From Pseudolabrys sp035718275 (GTDB lineage Bacteria; Pseudomonadota; Alphaproteobacteria; Rhizobiales; Xanthobacteraceae), in NCBI GenBank assembly GCA_035718275.1, contig DASTHI010000025.1, positions 186,001 to 250,000 of the forward strand: a stretch of DNA of 64,000 nucleotides. The letters run 5' to 3'. The notes beneath the pieces are model-generated. The model had not been told where the DNA came from. It made no database searches and saw only the letters and a program-made list of their open reading frames with translations. The translations under genes and the position numbers were made by a program. Of this stretch, positions 54,413 to 63,358 are shown one piece after another (position 1 is the first letter of the stretch; every line of letters begins with the position of its first letter).

Positions 54413-54763
54413 TCACGCGCGCAAGGCATCGCCGACAGCTGCTAACAATGTAGGACCGCTAAATGGCTTGCGAAAAAACCCTCTAATATCTTTTGTGTTC
54501 GCACGTTCCTGGTCACCTATTTCGTGACGGCCGGTAATCAAGAACACCGGCAGGTCCGGACGTTCTCTCTTCACGGCATCAAGAAGATCAAAACCGTCCA
54601 TAGACGGCATGCCAATATCTGTGACCAGACAATCAATGTCTGACAATCCTGCATCGAGCAGCGCCTTGGCCGACACATAGGTGCGGACATTGTAGCCGGC
54701 AGATTCGAACAGGTTCTCCAGAGATTCGAGGAGCCTCGTATCGTCATCGACGACAGCCATCAT
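54413..54763 (-). CDS. Single-domain response regulator (CheY-like receiver)
   Basis: A 116-residue stand-alone receiver. It has the acidic pocket AVVDDDTR, phospho-acceptor D49 in CLVTDIGMPS and Lys99 in FFRKPFS. With no output domain it may act as a phosphate sink or shuttle between the kinase and the two FixJ-type regulators, as in other Rhizobiales systems (inference). ATG at 54763 follows AGAGGA; a GTG at 54781 overlapping the upstream gene is possible. Confidence 0.88.
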   Translation of the reverse strand: MMAVVDDDTRLLESLENLFESAGYNVRTYVSAKALLDAGLSDIDCLVTDIGMPSMDGFDLLDAVKRERPDLPVFLITGRHEIGDQERANTKDIRGFFRKPFSGPTLLAAVGDALRA

Positions 54764-54777
54764 TGCTTTTCGTCCTC

Positions 54778-55425
54778 TCACGTCTCGTCCCTCTCTCTAC
54801 GGCGAGAATGGGTAATTTGAATTTGAAGCTTCTCGGCCATCCGCACTAGATCGGCTAGCGAAGCGGCGGCCATCTTTTGCATGACATTCCTCCGATGAAT
54901 CTGGAGCATGACCTCGCTGATCCCCAACTCCGCCGCCGCCTGCTTGTTGAGAAGTCCGCTGACCACCAGTGGCAAGACATCTCGCTCGCGGGGGGTTAGC
55001 GCCGCGTAGCGCTCCCGAAGTGTCGCCATTTCGACGCGATCAACGCGCGCCTGGCGGTCCAGAGCTACCCCGGCTTGGACCGCCTTCATCACGTCGCTGT
55101 CGCTGAATGGCTTGGTGAGAAAGTCCACCGCGCCTTCCTTGATCGCCCGGACAGACGAAGGGATATCACCATGCCCGGTAATGAAAACGATCGGCGGGTG
55201 ATCCCCATTGGCAATCTGCTTCTGAAATTCGAGACCATTGATATCTGGAAGTTCTACGTCGAGGATGAGGCTTGCTGGCAAGTCCGGCTTCTTGGCCTGC
55301 ACGTATTCGCTGGCCGATCTATACGCGATCGCCCGCATTCCATGAGACTCGAACAGTTCGGTCAGCGCCTCACAGATGCGAGCATCATCATCGACGATGA
55401 AGACGATATAATCGCTGTTCTTCAT
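54778..55425 (-). CDS. FixJ-family response regulator
   Basis: A 215-residue receiver-HTH regulator. The phospho-acceptor is D56 in LILDVELPD, the conserved Lys is K105 in FLTKPF, and the HTH carries LTPRERDVLPLVVSGLLNKQAAAELGIS. It overlaps the sensor kinase stop by 4 bases (ATGA), the tightest coupling in the operon, so it is the prime partner of that kinase. Confidence 0.92.
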   Translation of the reverse strand: MKNSDYIVFIVDDDARICEALTELFESHGMRAIAYRSASEYVQAKKPDLPASLILDVELPDINGLEFQKQIANGDHPPIVFITGHGDIPSSVRAIKEGAVDFLTKPFSDSDVMKAVQAGVALDRQARVDRVEMATLRERYAALTPRERDVLPLVVSGLLNKQAAAELGISEVMLQIHRRNVMQKMAAASLADLVRMAEKLQIQITHSRRRERDET

Positions 55426-57758
55426 GACGCCGCTTTCACGTCAATCGGTAGCGTGAAGGCGAACTTCGCCCCACGCGGCTCATTGTTCTCAACCCATAAC
55501 CGTCCGCCATGGGATTCGACAATTGAGCGACAAATCGCCAAACCCATTCCCATCCCGTTCTCTTTACTTGTGAAGAACGGCTCGAATATTTTCTCCGGGA
55601 AAGCAATGCCGGAGCCGAGATCGCTGACCTGTATCTGAATTACGTCACCAACCCGGTACACCCGTATCCGAAGAACCTTGTCGCCCGAGGTGCCGTCCAT
55701 CGCATCCACACCATTGCGGATGAGATTCACAAAAACCTGTTGAAGCTGAATGCGATCGAAAGCGATGAGAGGAAGATCGTCTTCGAGATCAATTTCCATC
55801 CGAACACGGCTCCGCGCCGTCTCTTCGGCCATGAGATCGCGCGCTTCCGCAATAACCTCCTGGAGAGCCGCGTGGCTTCTTAAGTCGATGGCCTGCTTGA
55901 ACAGAGCACGGATCCGGCTCACGACATCCGATGCAGCGTTTGCATCGCGGATAATACGCTCGACGGTCCTTCCCGCGCGTTCCAGATTTGGCGGATCGGT
56001 CGCGAGCCAACGCTGGCATGCATGAGAATTGGCGACGACGGCTGCAAGCGGCTGATTGACCTCATGGGCGATCGACGCCGACAGTTCAGCGAGGCTTGCG
56101 GCCTGACTCGCGCGCGCCACTTTTTCCTGAGCCAGATGCAGCTCTTCTTCTCTCTCGCGCAGCGCCTCCTGCGCGTGAACCTGATCATCGATGTCGAAGG
56201 AAACGGAGTACCATTGGACAATCGTTCCGCTCTCGTCCCGTACGGGTACCGCCCGCCCATCAACCCAGCGATAGGTGCCATCCGCGCGGCGGATGCGATA
56301 TTTCATGGCATAAGGTTCGCCGACGGCGAGAGACTGGTCTACCGTTTTTCTCACGTCGGCCGCATCATCGGGGTGGACAAGAGTGTGCAACGGCGTCGTC
56401 GAGCGCCTCATGCCGGGTTCGCCCAAGTCCGCGACGTCCAGGCCTAAAAAATCGATCAAACGTTTGTTGAAAAAAGTCGGCTCACCGTCGGGCGCTAGGC
56501 GCCGGATGTGGACCGGAACAATGTCTACAAGCTGCGCGAGCTCGCGCTCCCGATCGCGCAATGCACCTTCCGCACGCTTACGTTTGGTCAAATCGAGAAT
56601 ATAGGCGACGCCCTGGCTGGACTCCCCCTCGAAGCAGGCAGCTCCGATCAGTACAGGCACCCGACTCCCATCTTTCCTGAAGAACTCTTTTTCGCGGGCT
56701 TGCATCTTGCCCGTCGTCCTGAGCTCTTCAGCCTCGAAATGGGCATGCGCGTCCTGCCACTCCGGCGGCGTCATGTCGAACCATCGAAGTCCTGCTTGTA
56801 AATCCTCGCGTTCGTACCCGACCATTCCGAGAAACGCGTCATTGGCGTCGATAAGCCGTCCGTCCAAGTCCCAGATAACAATCCCGATAATGTCCGAATC
56901 GACCAGTCTCCGAATCTTGGCTTCTCGTTCCTCAAGGTCGCTGTAAAGGCGATTCTGATCGTCGACATCGTGACAAAGACCGTACCATTGGATTATTCGC
57001 CCGCTCTCATCTCGCATCGGTTGCGCGCGGCTAGACATCCAGCGATAGATGCCATCGGAACGGCGCAGCCGATACTGCATGGCGAAGCTCTCGCCAGTGA
57101 CGAGACAGCGCCTAAGAGTAGCTTCAAAATCGTTGGCGTCATCTGGATGAACCGCCCCTATGACAGCATCGATCCCGCTCACACCCATTTTGTCCGTCTC
57201 GGCGATGTCAAAACCGATGAAGTCAATCATTTGCCTGTTGAAAAAAGTTGGTTCACCCTTTGGATTTAGCCGCCAAAGGTGGCTTGGGACCAAATCCACG
57301 AACTGCGAAAGCTCCCGCTCGCGATCACGCAGAGCCGCCTCGGCTTGCTTTTGTTCTTCGATATCAATCGTAGTCCCGTACCAGGCGGTGATTTCGCCTT
57401 CGTTATTCCGTGACGGTCGTCCCGAATTACGGAACCAACGATAGGCGCCATCGCAGCCTCGAATGCGGTGCTCGGTGTCGTAATGTTCGCCTGTTTGGAT
57501 GCAATGCCGCCATCGGGCAGCAACGCGGTCGTAGTCGTCAGGATGAACGACTTGCCGCCAACCGAACTCATCCTCATCTGACAAAAGATCCAGATCGTGT
57601 TGCGTCGTCCCGAGGTAAGCGAGAGTGTTTGGGCTGATATAGGTAAATCTCCCGTCAGGATCGGCCGACCAAGCGAAAGCGGGCATGCTTTCGACGATTT
57701 TGAGCGCACGCGCTGCACGAGCCCCGCTTTCAAGCGCGGAGTTGGAACCTGTTGTCAT
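55422..57758 (-). CDS. Soluble four-PAS sensor histidine kinase
   Basis: A 778-residue kinase with no transmembrane segment. Four PAS/PAC units lie at about 20-135, 150-270, 285-405 and 415-540; the second and fourth share FVDLVP/LVDIVP, TFFN and YRW patterns. HisKA and HATPase domains follow. The phosphorylated His is about residue 565 in SIAHEVNQPL. The N-box is NLIRNGVDAM and the G-boxes are DLGSGI and GMGMGLAI. It senses a cytosolic signal. AGGAG precedes ATG at 57758. The three response regulators follow in the same operon. Confidence 0.92.
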   Translation of the reverse strand: MTTGSNSALESGARAARALKIVESMPAFAWSADPDGRFTYISPNTLAYLGTTQHDLDLLSDEDEFGWRQVVHPDDYDRVAARWRHCIQTGEHYDTEHRIRGCDGAYRWFRNSGRPSRNNEGEITAWYGTTIDIEEQKQAEAALRDRERELSQFVDLVPSHLWRLNPKGEPTFFNRQMIDFIGFDIAETDKMGVSGIDAVIGAVHPDDANDFEATLRRCLVTGESFAMQYRLRRSDGIYRWMSSRAQPMRDESGRIIQWYGLCHDVDDQNRLYSDLEEREAKIRRLVDSDIIGIVIWDLDGRLIDANDAFLGMVGYEREDLQAGLRWFDMTPPEWQDAHAHFEAEELRTTGKMQAREKEFFRKDGSRVPVLIGAACFEGESSQGVAYILDLTKRKRAEGALRDRERELAQLVDIVPVHIRRLAPDGEPTFFNKRLIDFLGLDVADLGEPGMRRSTTPLHTLVHPDDAADVRKTVDQSLAVGEPYAMKYRIRRADGTYRWVDGRAVPVRDESGTIVQWYSVSFDIDDQVHAQEALREREEELHLAQEKVARASQAASLAELSASIAHEVNQPLAAVVANSHACQRWLATDPPNLERAGRTVERIIRDANAASDVVSRIRALFKQAIDLRSHAALQEVIAEARDLMAEETARSRVRMEIDLEDDLPLIAFDRIQLQQVFVNLIRNGVDAMDGTSGDKVLRIRVYRVGDVIQIQVSDLGSGIAFPEKIFEPFFTSKENGMGMGLAICRSIVESHGGRLWVENNEPRGAKFAFTLPIDVKAAS

Positions 57759-58269
57759 TGGCTGCTCCTGTCGAGGCGGGTCTCGTTCTGCGGCCCCGCA
57801 GTTCAGCCTAGCACTCTGGTCGGCGCTCCGGCTTTGCCAGTACATGCCACACGGTAACGAGCGGTCGATTGCCCGACATCCTATGGAAATCCATACGGGC
57901 GACAGCTGGCCATTGGCCCAAAGTCTAGCGAATACGGAGCCAGTTAGGTCTAGCTCTCACCTGCTGTTTTTGAGAAAGCGCAAAATCTCTTTAGCAACGA
58001 GGCAACAGCCTGTCGGTTGCAGTGCGCCCAACCCCACATCGCGAGCCGCGTCCAGCTGGCGAGAGTCTCGTTTCGCGCACCGCCTGGTAAAATGGGAGTT
58101 TGCCTAGTTTCCAAAACGCGGCCGAAGGACGAGCACGACACGAACAGCGTGGAGTGAGCGCAAATTCGGATTTAGATTGAGGATTGCTTGGAATGGGCGT
58201 TAATAGGCCCGAAGTGCGAGATATCGAGACCATTAAAAACACCCAAGTTGTCAGCTGGAGGAGATTAGC
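57759..58269. other. 511-base intergenic region between kinase operon and PEP mutase-like gene
   Basis: No gene is convincing. It must hold the promoter of the kinase operon (leftward) and of the PEP mutase-like gene (rightward). A short minus-strand frame at 57950-58141 shows no family motif. A possible promoter lies at 58177-58206. Confidence 0.45.
58177..58206 (+). promoter_or_regulatory. Possible sigma-70 promoter of the PEP mutase-like gene
   Basis: TTGAGG (58177-58182) and TTAATA (58200-58205) are 17 bases apart, a fair match to a vegetative promoter. They lie about 65 bases before the ATG at 58270, which itself has GGAGGAG just upstream. Confidence 0.3.
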
Positions 58270-59097
58270 ATGCCCTTCACTCAGCTCGACAAAGGCAATG
58301 CGTTCCGCGCGCTCCATCAAGGACCGCGAGCCTTTATCGTCGCCAACGCCTGGGATGCCGGATCGGCGCGCATTCTGGCAGGCCTTGGTTTTCCCGCCAT
58401 CGGCACATCGAGTTGGGCATCGGGGAACGTTTACGGCAAACGCGACCATGGGATTAGCCGCCGGGAGGCGCTGGCGCACGCCCGTGCCATCGCCGACGCC
58501 ACGGAGCTTCCCGTCTCGGCCGATCTCGAGAACGGGTTCGGTACCACGCTGGCAGAGGTCGCCGAAACATACCGTCAGGCTGCCACTGCGGGGCTTGTCG
58601 GCGCATCAATCGAGGATGCAACTCATGGACCAGACAAGGACACGCTGTTCGATATCGGCGAAGCGGCCGAGCGCGTCGCGGCAGCAACCGAAGCAACCCG
58701 CCAGCTTGGATTTCCGTTCCTGCTGACCGCTCGCGCTGATGGCTTCCTTCACGGCCATACCAATCTCGACGACGCGATCCGCCGTTTGCAAGCCTACGAA
58801 AAGGCAGGCGCCGACGTATTAATGGCGCCTGGCTTGCCGGACCTCATGTCGGTGAAGGCAGTCTGCGCCGAGATCAGCAAGCCGTTCAACTTCATGGTTG
58901 GGATCCCCGGCAAATCGTTTTGCGTCCCGGAGCTTGAGGCGGTCGGCGTACGCCGGATCAGCCTTGCCAGCTCGCTTTACAGCGCTGCGATGAGCGGGCT
59001 CATTACGGCAGCACGGGAGACGCAGGATAAGGGGACGTTTGCCTACGTTGGCAGCTCGCTGCCGTGTTGGGAGCTTGACAGATACATGCTGGGCTGA
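58270..59097 (+). CDS. Isocitrate lyase/phosphoenolpyruvate mutase family protein
   Basis: A 275-residue TIM-barrel protein of the PEP mutase/isocitrate lyase superfamily. It shows NAWDAGSARILAGLGFPAIGTSS, SADLENGFG (metal-binding region), GLVGASIEDA and LTARADGFL. The KKCGH lyase loop is absent, so it is not a methylisocitrate lyase, and its reaction is unknown (carboxyphosphonoenolpyruvate or oxaloacetate-type chemistry in relatives). GGAGGAG upstream fixes ATG at 58270. Confidence 0.85.
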   Translation: MPFTQLDKGNAFRALHQGPRAFIVANAWDAGSARILAGLGFPAIGTSSWASGNVYGKRDHGISRREALAHARAIADATELPVSADLENGFGTTLAEVAETYRQAATAGLVGASIEDATHGPDKDTLFDIGEAAERVAAATEATRQLGFPFLLTARADGFLHGHTNLDDAIRRLQAYEKAGADVLMAPGLPDLMSVKAVCAEISKPFNFMVGIPGKSFCVPELEAVGVRRISLASSLYSAAMSGLITAARETQDKGTFAYVGSSLPCWELDRYMLG

Positions 59098-59472
59098 AGG
59101 TTTTCGTTTGCCGCCTTCTCGCGCGTTCTGATCCTTCGTTCTGATCCTTATTGCGTCAAAGGCATGCTGGTGGCGGCGCGGAATTGAAGATTTGGTTCCC
59201 CGCCCGGCCAATCATTTAGATTTTCCGCCAAAATTTCATGAACGCGGAACGACTTTGACTCGCGCGATCATCGGAGAGACCGCGAGCTCCTGATTGAGAT
59301 TTGTGCGCCCTTTGCCCGCGGTGCAAATCTGCGCTTCGTCTCTCCCGTGGGTCTAATGCTCCCTACACTTTCGCATCATATGACAGATGCTCCCGTCGAA
59401 TAGGTTTTCCCTACAGAGCGACGCATTCTCTCTGTGCTGACGAATTCCTCGCCAACACAGGAGGACAATTCC
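59098..59472. other. 375-base intergenic region
   Basis: No gene. It holds the 13-bp tandem repeat at 59124-59149 near its left end. The right end supplies the promoter and AGGAGG site of the following hydrolase gene; I see no clear operator. Confidence 0.5.
59124..59149 (+). repeat. 13-bp tandem duplication
   Basis: The unit CGTTCTGATCCTT occurs twice in direct succession (59124-59136 and 59137-59149), 26 bases after the stop of the PEP mutase-like gene. It looks like a replication slippage duplication. Confidence 0.75.
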
Positions 59473-60450
59473 GTGAAAGAGAACGCCTATTCCGCTGCTG
59501 ATGCATCGCGCCGCGATGTTCTGCTCGGCGGGTTGATGGCAACCGTCGCGGCTGGAATTCCACCGACCGCACTTGCCCAGACGTCTTCTCATGCAAGTAA
59601 AGGAAATCAGACAATGGACACGATCACCACCAAGGACGGGACCGAGATCTACTTCAAGGATTGGGGCCCCAAGAGCGCCCAGCCGATCGTCTTTCACCAT
59701 GGATGGCCATTGAGCGCCGACGATTGGGATGCGCAGATGCTCTATTTTCTCGGCAAGGGCTATCGCGTTATTGCCCATGATCGACGCGGGCATGGGCGCT
59801 CGGCACAGGTGAGCGATGGTCACGATATGGACCACTATGCCGCTGACGCTTCGGCCGTGGTCGAACATCTCGACCTGAGAAACACCGTCCATATCGGTCA
59901 CTCCACCGGAGGCGGCGAAGCGACCCATTACGTCGCGCGACATGGCGAGCCCCAGGGTCGCGTCGCCAAGCTCGTGCTGGTCGGCGCTGTGCCACCAATC
60001 ATGGTGAAGACGCCAGCCAATCCGGGGGGCCAACCGATCGAGGTGTTCGACGGCGCACGCAAGGCGCTCGCAGACAACCGAGCGCAGTTTTATCTCGATT
60101 TTGCCAGCGGCCCTTTCTACAGCTTCAACCGGCCGGGTACGAAGCCAATCCCAGGCGTCATCCAAAATTGGTGGCGGCAGGCCATGATGGGGAGCTCCAA
60201 GGCACAGTACGACGGCATCAAGGCGTTCTCGGAGACCGATTTCACCGACGACCTAAAAAGCATCAACGTGCCGACACTCGTGATGCATGGCGAGGACGAC
60301 CAGGTCGTGCCGGTCGCGGACTCGGCACCGCTCTCGGCGAAGCTCCTGAAAAAGAGCACTCTCAAGATCTATGAGAAATTCCCCCACGGCATGTGCACGA
60401 CCCACGCCGAGGTGGTGAACCCCGCATTACTTGCCTTCATCGCGGACTAG
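59473..60450 (+). CDS. Tat-exported alpha/beta hydrolase, cofactor-free haloperoxidase type
   Basis: A 325-residue protein. The N-terminus carries a twin-arginine signal (SRRDVLLGGLMATVAAGIPPTALAQ). The hydrolase fold from about residue 48 resembles non-heme chloroperoxidases: FHHGWPLSADDWD, AHDRRGHGRS, nucleophile Ser144 in GHSTGGGE, MHGEDDQVVP (Asp) and FPHGMCTTH (His). The triad is complete. The start GTG at 59473 has AGGAGG 7 bases upstream; the ATG at 59434 has none. A classical family start (ATG at 59614) would remove the signal. Confidence 0.88.
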   Translation: MKENAYSAADASRRDVLLGGLMATVAAGIPPTALAQTSSHASKGNQTMDTITTKDGTEIYFKDWGPKSAQPIVFHHGWPLSADDWDAQMLYFLGKGYRVIAHDRRGHGRSAQVSDGHDMDHYAADASAVVEHLDLRNTVHIGHSTGGGEATHYVARHGEPQGRVAKLVLVGAVPPIMVKTPANPGGQPIEVFDGARKALADNRAQFYLDFASGPFYSFNRPGTKPIPGVIQNWWRQAMMGSSKAQYDGIKAFSETDFTDDLKSINVPTLVMHGEDDQVVPVADSAPLSAKLLKKSTLKIYEKFPHGMCTTHAEVVNPALLAFIAD

Positions 60451-60613
60451 CCAGATGTCACGGGCAAACCGCCGACTCCAGGTGTCGGCGGTCCCCATCC
60501 ATCTGATCCGCGGGCACAGACTATCAGACGATCCCACGTGGCGCGGCTGTCGGTCATGCTCGAAGTCGACAGCACAGAAACCGTTCTTGAAGAAAGGCGT
60601 CTGGAGGACAACC

Positions 60614-61267
60614 ATGGACGCAGTATCAACAGACAACCAAATGCTCGCCGGGATTAAGATCCCCGAATCGCCAATCATTGACCATGCGCTCGAATATGCG
60701 CGGGAAAAGTGCGAGCCTTACCTGTTCAATCATGTTGTCCGCTCATGGCTCTTTGCCGCGCGGATCGGACAAGTCAAAGACATCGAATATGATGCCGAAG
60801 TCGTAGCCGTCGGAACTCTGTTACACGACATCACGCTCAACGAGCACTTTACCGGTCCACGGCGTTTCGAAGTCGAAGCAGCGGATCTTGCGCGGAGCTT
60901 CGCAAAGGATATCGGATTCGACAGGCGTCGGGCTCAATTAATCTGGGACAGCGTCGCGCTGAACTCCACGCCTTCGATAGGCCTCTACAAGGAGACCGAG
61001 GTCGCGCTGTGTACGACCGGCATTTGTCTAGATGTTGTAGGTCTGCAGTATGACGTCGTGCCGGCAAACGAACTCAGAAAAATAATCGCCGCGTTTCCTC
61101 GGCTTCAAATGAAATCACGGATGACCCGCTGCTTTTGCGGTATTGCGCGGTCTCACCCCGAAACGACCTACGACAATTTCGTTCGCGATTTTGGAGAACG
61201 CTTTATCCCAGGGTACAAGGCCCCCTCCACCGTCGATCTTGTGATGCACGCTCCATTCGCCGAGTAG
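60614..61267 (+). CDS. HD-domain protein (putative phosphohydrolase)
   Basis: A 217-residue HD-superfamily protein. Metal ligands are H40 in LFNHVVRSW, HD at 71-72 in LLHDITLN and a later Asp in CLDVVG. It resembles the cyanamide-hydratase-like HD group, whose bacterial members are mostly uncharacterised. GGAGG lies 6 bases before ATG at 60614; the longer open frame upstream overlaps the hydrolase gene. It precedes the NmrA-like gene by 21 bases. Confidence 0.82.
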   Translation: MDAVSTDNQMLAGIKIPESPIIDHALEYAREKCEPYLFNHVVRSWLFAARIGQVKDIEYDAEVVAVGTLLHDITLNEHFTGPRRFEVEAADLARSFAKDIGFDRRRAQLIWDSVALNSTPSIGLYKETEVALCTTGICLDVVGLQYDVVPANELRKIIAAFPRLQMKSRMTRCFCGIARSHPETTYDNFVRDFGERFIPGYKAPSTVDLVMHAPFAE

Positions 61268-61288
61268 AGCGGAGTCGGAACCGCAGGC

Positions 61289-62044
61289 ATGCGAATCGTA
61301 GTCATCGGCGGACACGGATTCATTGGTACAAGGCTGGTTAGCATCCTGCGTGCCAACGGTCATGACGTTATCGCTGCATCGCGTTCGTACGGCGTCGATG
61401 CCGTCACTGGCGAGGGGGTAAGTGAAGCGGTTGCCGGCGCCCAGGTGGTCGTTGATGTCGCGGAATCGCCCCTGATCGACGACCCGGCGGTGCACGAATT
61501 CTTCGTTAAGGAGTCCAGGAACGTGCTTGGCGCGGAGAAGGTCGCGCGCGTGCGCCACCACGTTGCTCTGTCGCTCGTCGGGGTCGATCGGGTGAGAGAT
61601 AGCCCTTATTTTTACGCAAAAGCAGCGCAGGAAGTACTCATCGCCGGCTCCTCTATTCCCTACACGATCGTTCGATCGACGCAGTTCTTCGAATTCATGG
61701 AGAGGATCATACAATTGGCCGCGGATGGTGATGCTATTCGGGTGCCGCCTGCACTGATCCAGCCCGTGGCTCCCGACGACGTGGCTGAGGTGCTCGCTGA
61801 GATCGCCGTTGCCTCGCCTCTGAACGGAACGATCGAACTCGCCGGACCTGAAAGAATTTGTCTCAATGAACTGGCTCGATTGATCCTGAGCGCACACGAA
61901 GATCCGCGGGACATAATAGCCGATCCGGGTGCAAACTTTTTTGGCGCCCGGTTGGACCCTCAGTCGCTTATCCCTGGCGCCAACCCGCGGATCGGCCCCA
62001 GCACTGTGCGGGACTGGCTCAGGCAATTCATGACTGCCGACTGA
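61289..62044 (+). CDS. NmrA/atypical SDR NAD(P)-binding protein
   Basis: A 251-residue Rossmann-fold protein with GGHGFIGTRL at residues 7-16 and the overall plan of atypical SDRs (NmrA/YbjT group). The catalytic Tyr-x3-Lys appears as YFYAKAAQE, so reductase activity is possible. No signal sequence. It is on the same strand 21 bases after the HD gene. Confidence 0.85.
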   Translation: MRIVVIGGHGFIGTRLVSILRANGHDVIAASRSYGVDAVTGEGVSEAVAGAQVVVDVAESPLIDDPAVHEFFVKESRNVLGAEKVARVRHHVALSLVGVDRVRDSPYFYAKAAQEVLIAGSSIPYTIVRSTQFFEFMERIIQLAADGDAIRVPPALIQPVAPDDVAEVLAEIAVASPLNGTIELAGPERICLNELARLILSAHEDPRDIIADPGANFFGARLDPQSLIPGANPRIGPSTVRDWLRQFMTAD

Positions 62045-62062
62045 ACGCGTCGCTACGAAAGC

Positions 62063-62500
62063 CTATTGGTAACCAACGCCGGCAACGTAGTTGATAAGCA
62101 GCTGCTCCTGGTACTCCTCCTGCTCGAACAGCACTTTGAGCGCATCACGGATATCGAGGACGCCAACCGGGACCAATTCTGCGCTAAGCACCGGCATGTT
62201 CTGGAGATTTTGCCCCGCCATTCTTTGCCAGGTGGCATAGAGGTCATCCTCACGACGGCACGAGCGCACATTCCGGCTCATCAGATTTGCAATGGACGTG
62301 TCTGTCACCCCTACATCCGCCAGATGGCGCACGATATCGGATTTGCTCACGACGCCTGCGGTTCTCCTGTTCTCGTCGCACACGACGAGAAGTCCAATAC
62401 GAGTATTAGAAAGCGCGAGAGCCCCGGTCCGCAGTGTCGCGTCGACGGGTATCACCGCGAGACGAGTTGAAGTTATGAGACCTAAGCTATCTACCCGCAT
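62063..62500 (-). CDS. CBS-domain protein
   Basis: A 145-residue protein made of a CBS pair (GALALSNTRIGLLVVCDENRRTAGVVSKSDIVRHL and ANLMSRNV with MPVLSAELVPVGVLDIRDAL). Such pairs bind adenosine nucleotides as energy or redox sensors. AAAGGAG lies 6 bases before ATG at 62500; the longer open frame upstream is low-complexity antisense. It diverges from the DUF3306/cytochrome b genes and may regulate them (inference). Confidence 0.85.
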   Translation of the reverse strand: MRVDSLGLITSTRLAVIPVDATLRTGALALSNTRIGLLVVCDENRRTAGVVSKSDIVRHLADVGVTDTSIANLMSRNVRSCRREDDLYATWQRMAGQNLQNMPVLSAELVPVGVLDIRDALKVLFEQEEYQEQLLINYVAGVGYQ

Positions 62501-62794
62501 GCGCGCTCCTTTCACTTGCCTGGCGGCGCCCAGGCGGCAAATGGCTGCCCGCGTCCCATTCATCGGATTGTCGTAATTCGCGTTGCGTTTGCGCATGCTC
62601 GAGAATGCATGGCAAGACAAGATCGCACCATCGTCTGCAAGGATTTGCACTCCGGCACTGAGAGTACAGATCACCCTATTCCCCAGTGTAGCCCTGACTC
62701 TCCTCCGATCCAATCGACTGTCGGCCCGCTCTCTCATAGCGTCCGCGGCACTACTTCGTGACCGACACATGTCCTCAACAAATGGGAGCAGGCC

Positions 62795-63313
62795 ATGCCG
62801 CAGACGAAACCAAATTACGCAGCTACGCTTTCCACGAACCAGCAGACGTATCCCGGCAGCACGGGTTTCATTAATTTCTGCGCCGCTTTGCTTCTCGTCG
62901 GGTCCGTCGCTGCGGCATCCGCCGAAGAAAACACTAAAGCGACTACCGTCTTCGCCAATCCAGCATCGTGCGCAAATCCATCGACGTTCGATATCGCCAC
63001 CCTGCCACCGCTCACATCCATTGACGCCGACACGGACATCACGGTCTTTCTTCACGACGGGGTGCCGGCTGGATTGCGTCTTGCCGCCCTTCGGCACGCT
63101 TGGTCATCTGATCCAGCGATCCGCAACTTCATAGGCCTGCAGGAGAGCGACTGGGATTTTAATGAGCCGAGAACAATTTTGGGCTTCGGCGACATCGGTC
63201 CCGAGACCGATGTGGCAAAAATGGTGGCGCAAATCTTCGGCAATGCTCCCCAGGTCGTAGCCCGCGCGCCCGAGCGTCAGCCGATTGTGCGCGTAATGCT
63301 CCGCCTTTTTTAA
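62795..63313 (+). CDS. DUF3306 domain protein with an export signal/anchor
   Basis: A 172-residue protein. A hydrophobic segment at about 23-43 (GFINFCAALLLVGSVAAASA) is followed by the DUF3306 core: FDIATLPPLTSIDADTDITVFL, GVPAGLRLAALRHAWSSDPAIRNFIGL, WDFNEPRT. DUF3306 proteins typically accompany formate dehydrogenase genes and start with a cytosolic Arg-rich end, so this exported form beside a cytochrome b is atypical. GGGAG precedes the ATG. It ends 45 bases before the cytochrome b start. Confidence 0.78.
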   Translation: MPQTKPNYAATLSTNQQTYPGSTGFINFCAALLLVGSVAAASAEENTKATTVFANPASCANPSTFDIATLPPLTSIDADTDITVFLHDGVPAGLRLAALRHAWSSDPAIRNFIGLQESDWDFNEPRTILGFGDIGPETDVAKMVAQIFGNAPQVVARAPERQPIVRVMLRLF

Positions 63314-63358
63314 ATTCAATTGAGCGCGGCCGATACGGCATCACGCCAGGAGTGGATC

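Noticed and set aside
57950..58141. A 63-residue minus-strand frame in the kinase/PEP mutase gap
   Set aside because: It has some hydrophobic and aromatic residues but no motif, and no clear ribosome-binding site precedes it.
62501..63097. An N-terminal extension of the CBS gene up to 63097
   Set aside because: The frame is open, but the extra 199 residues are antisense to the DUF3306 gene, and an AAAGGAG site marks ATG at 62500.
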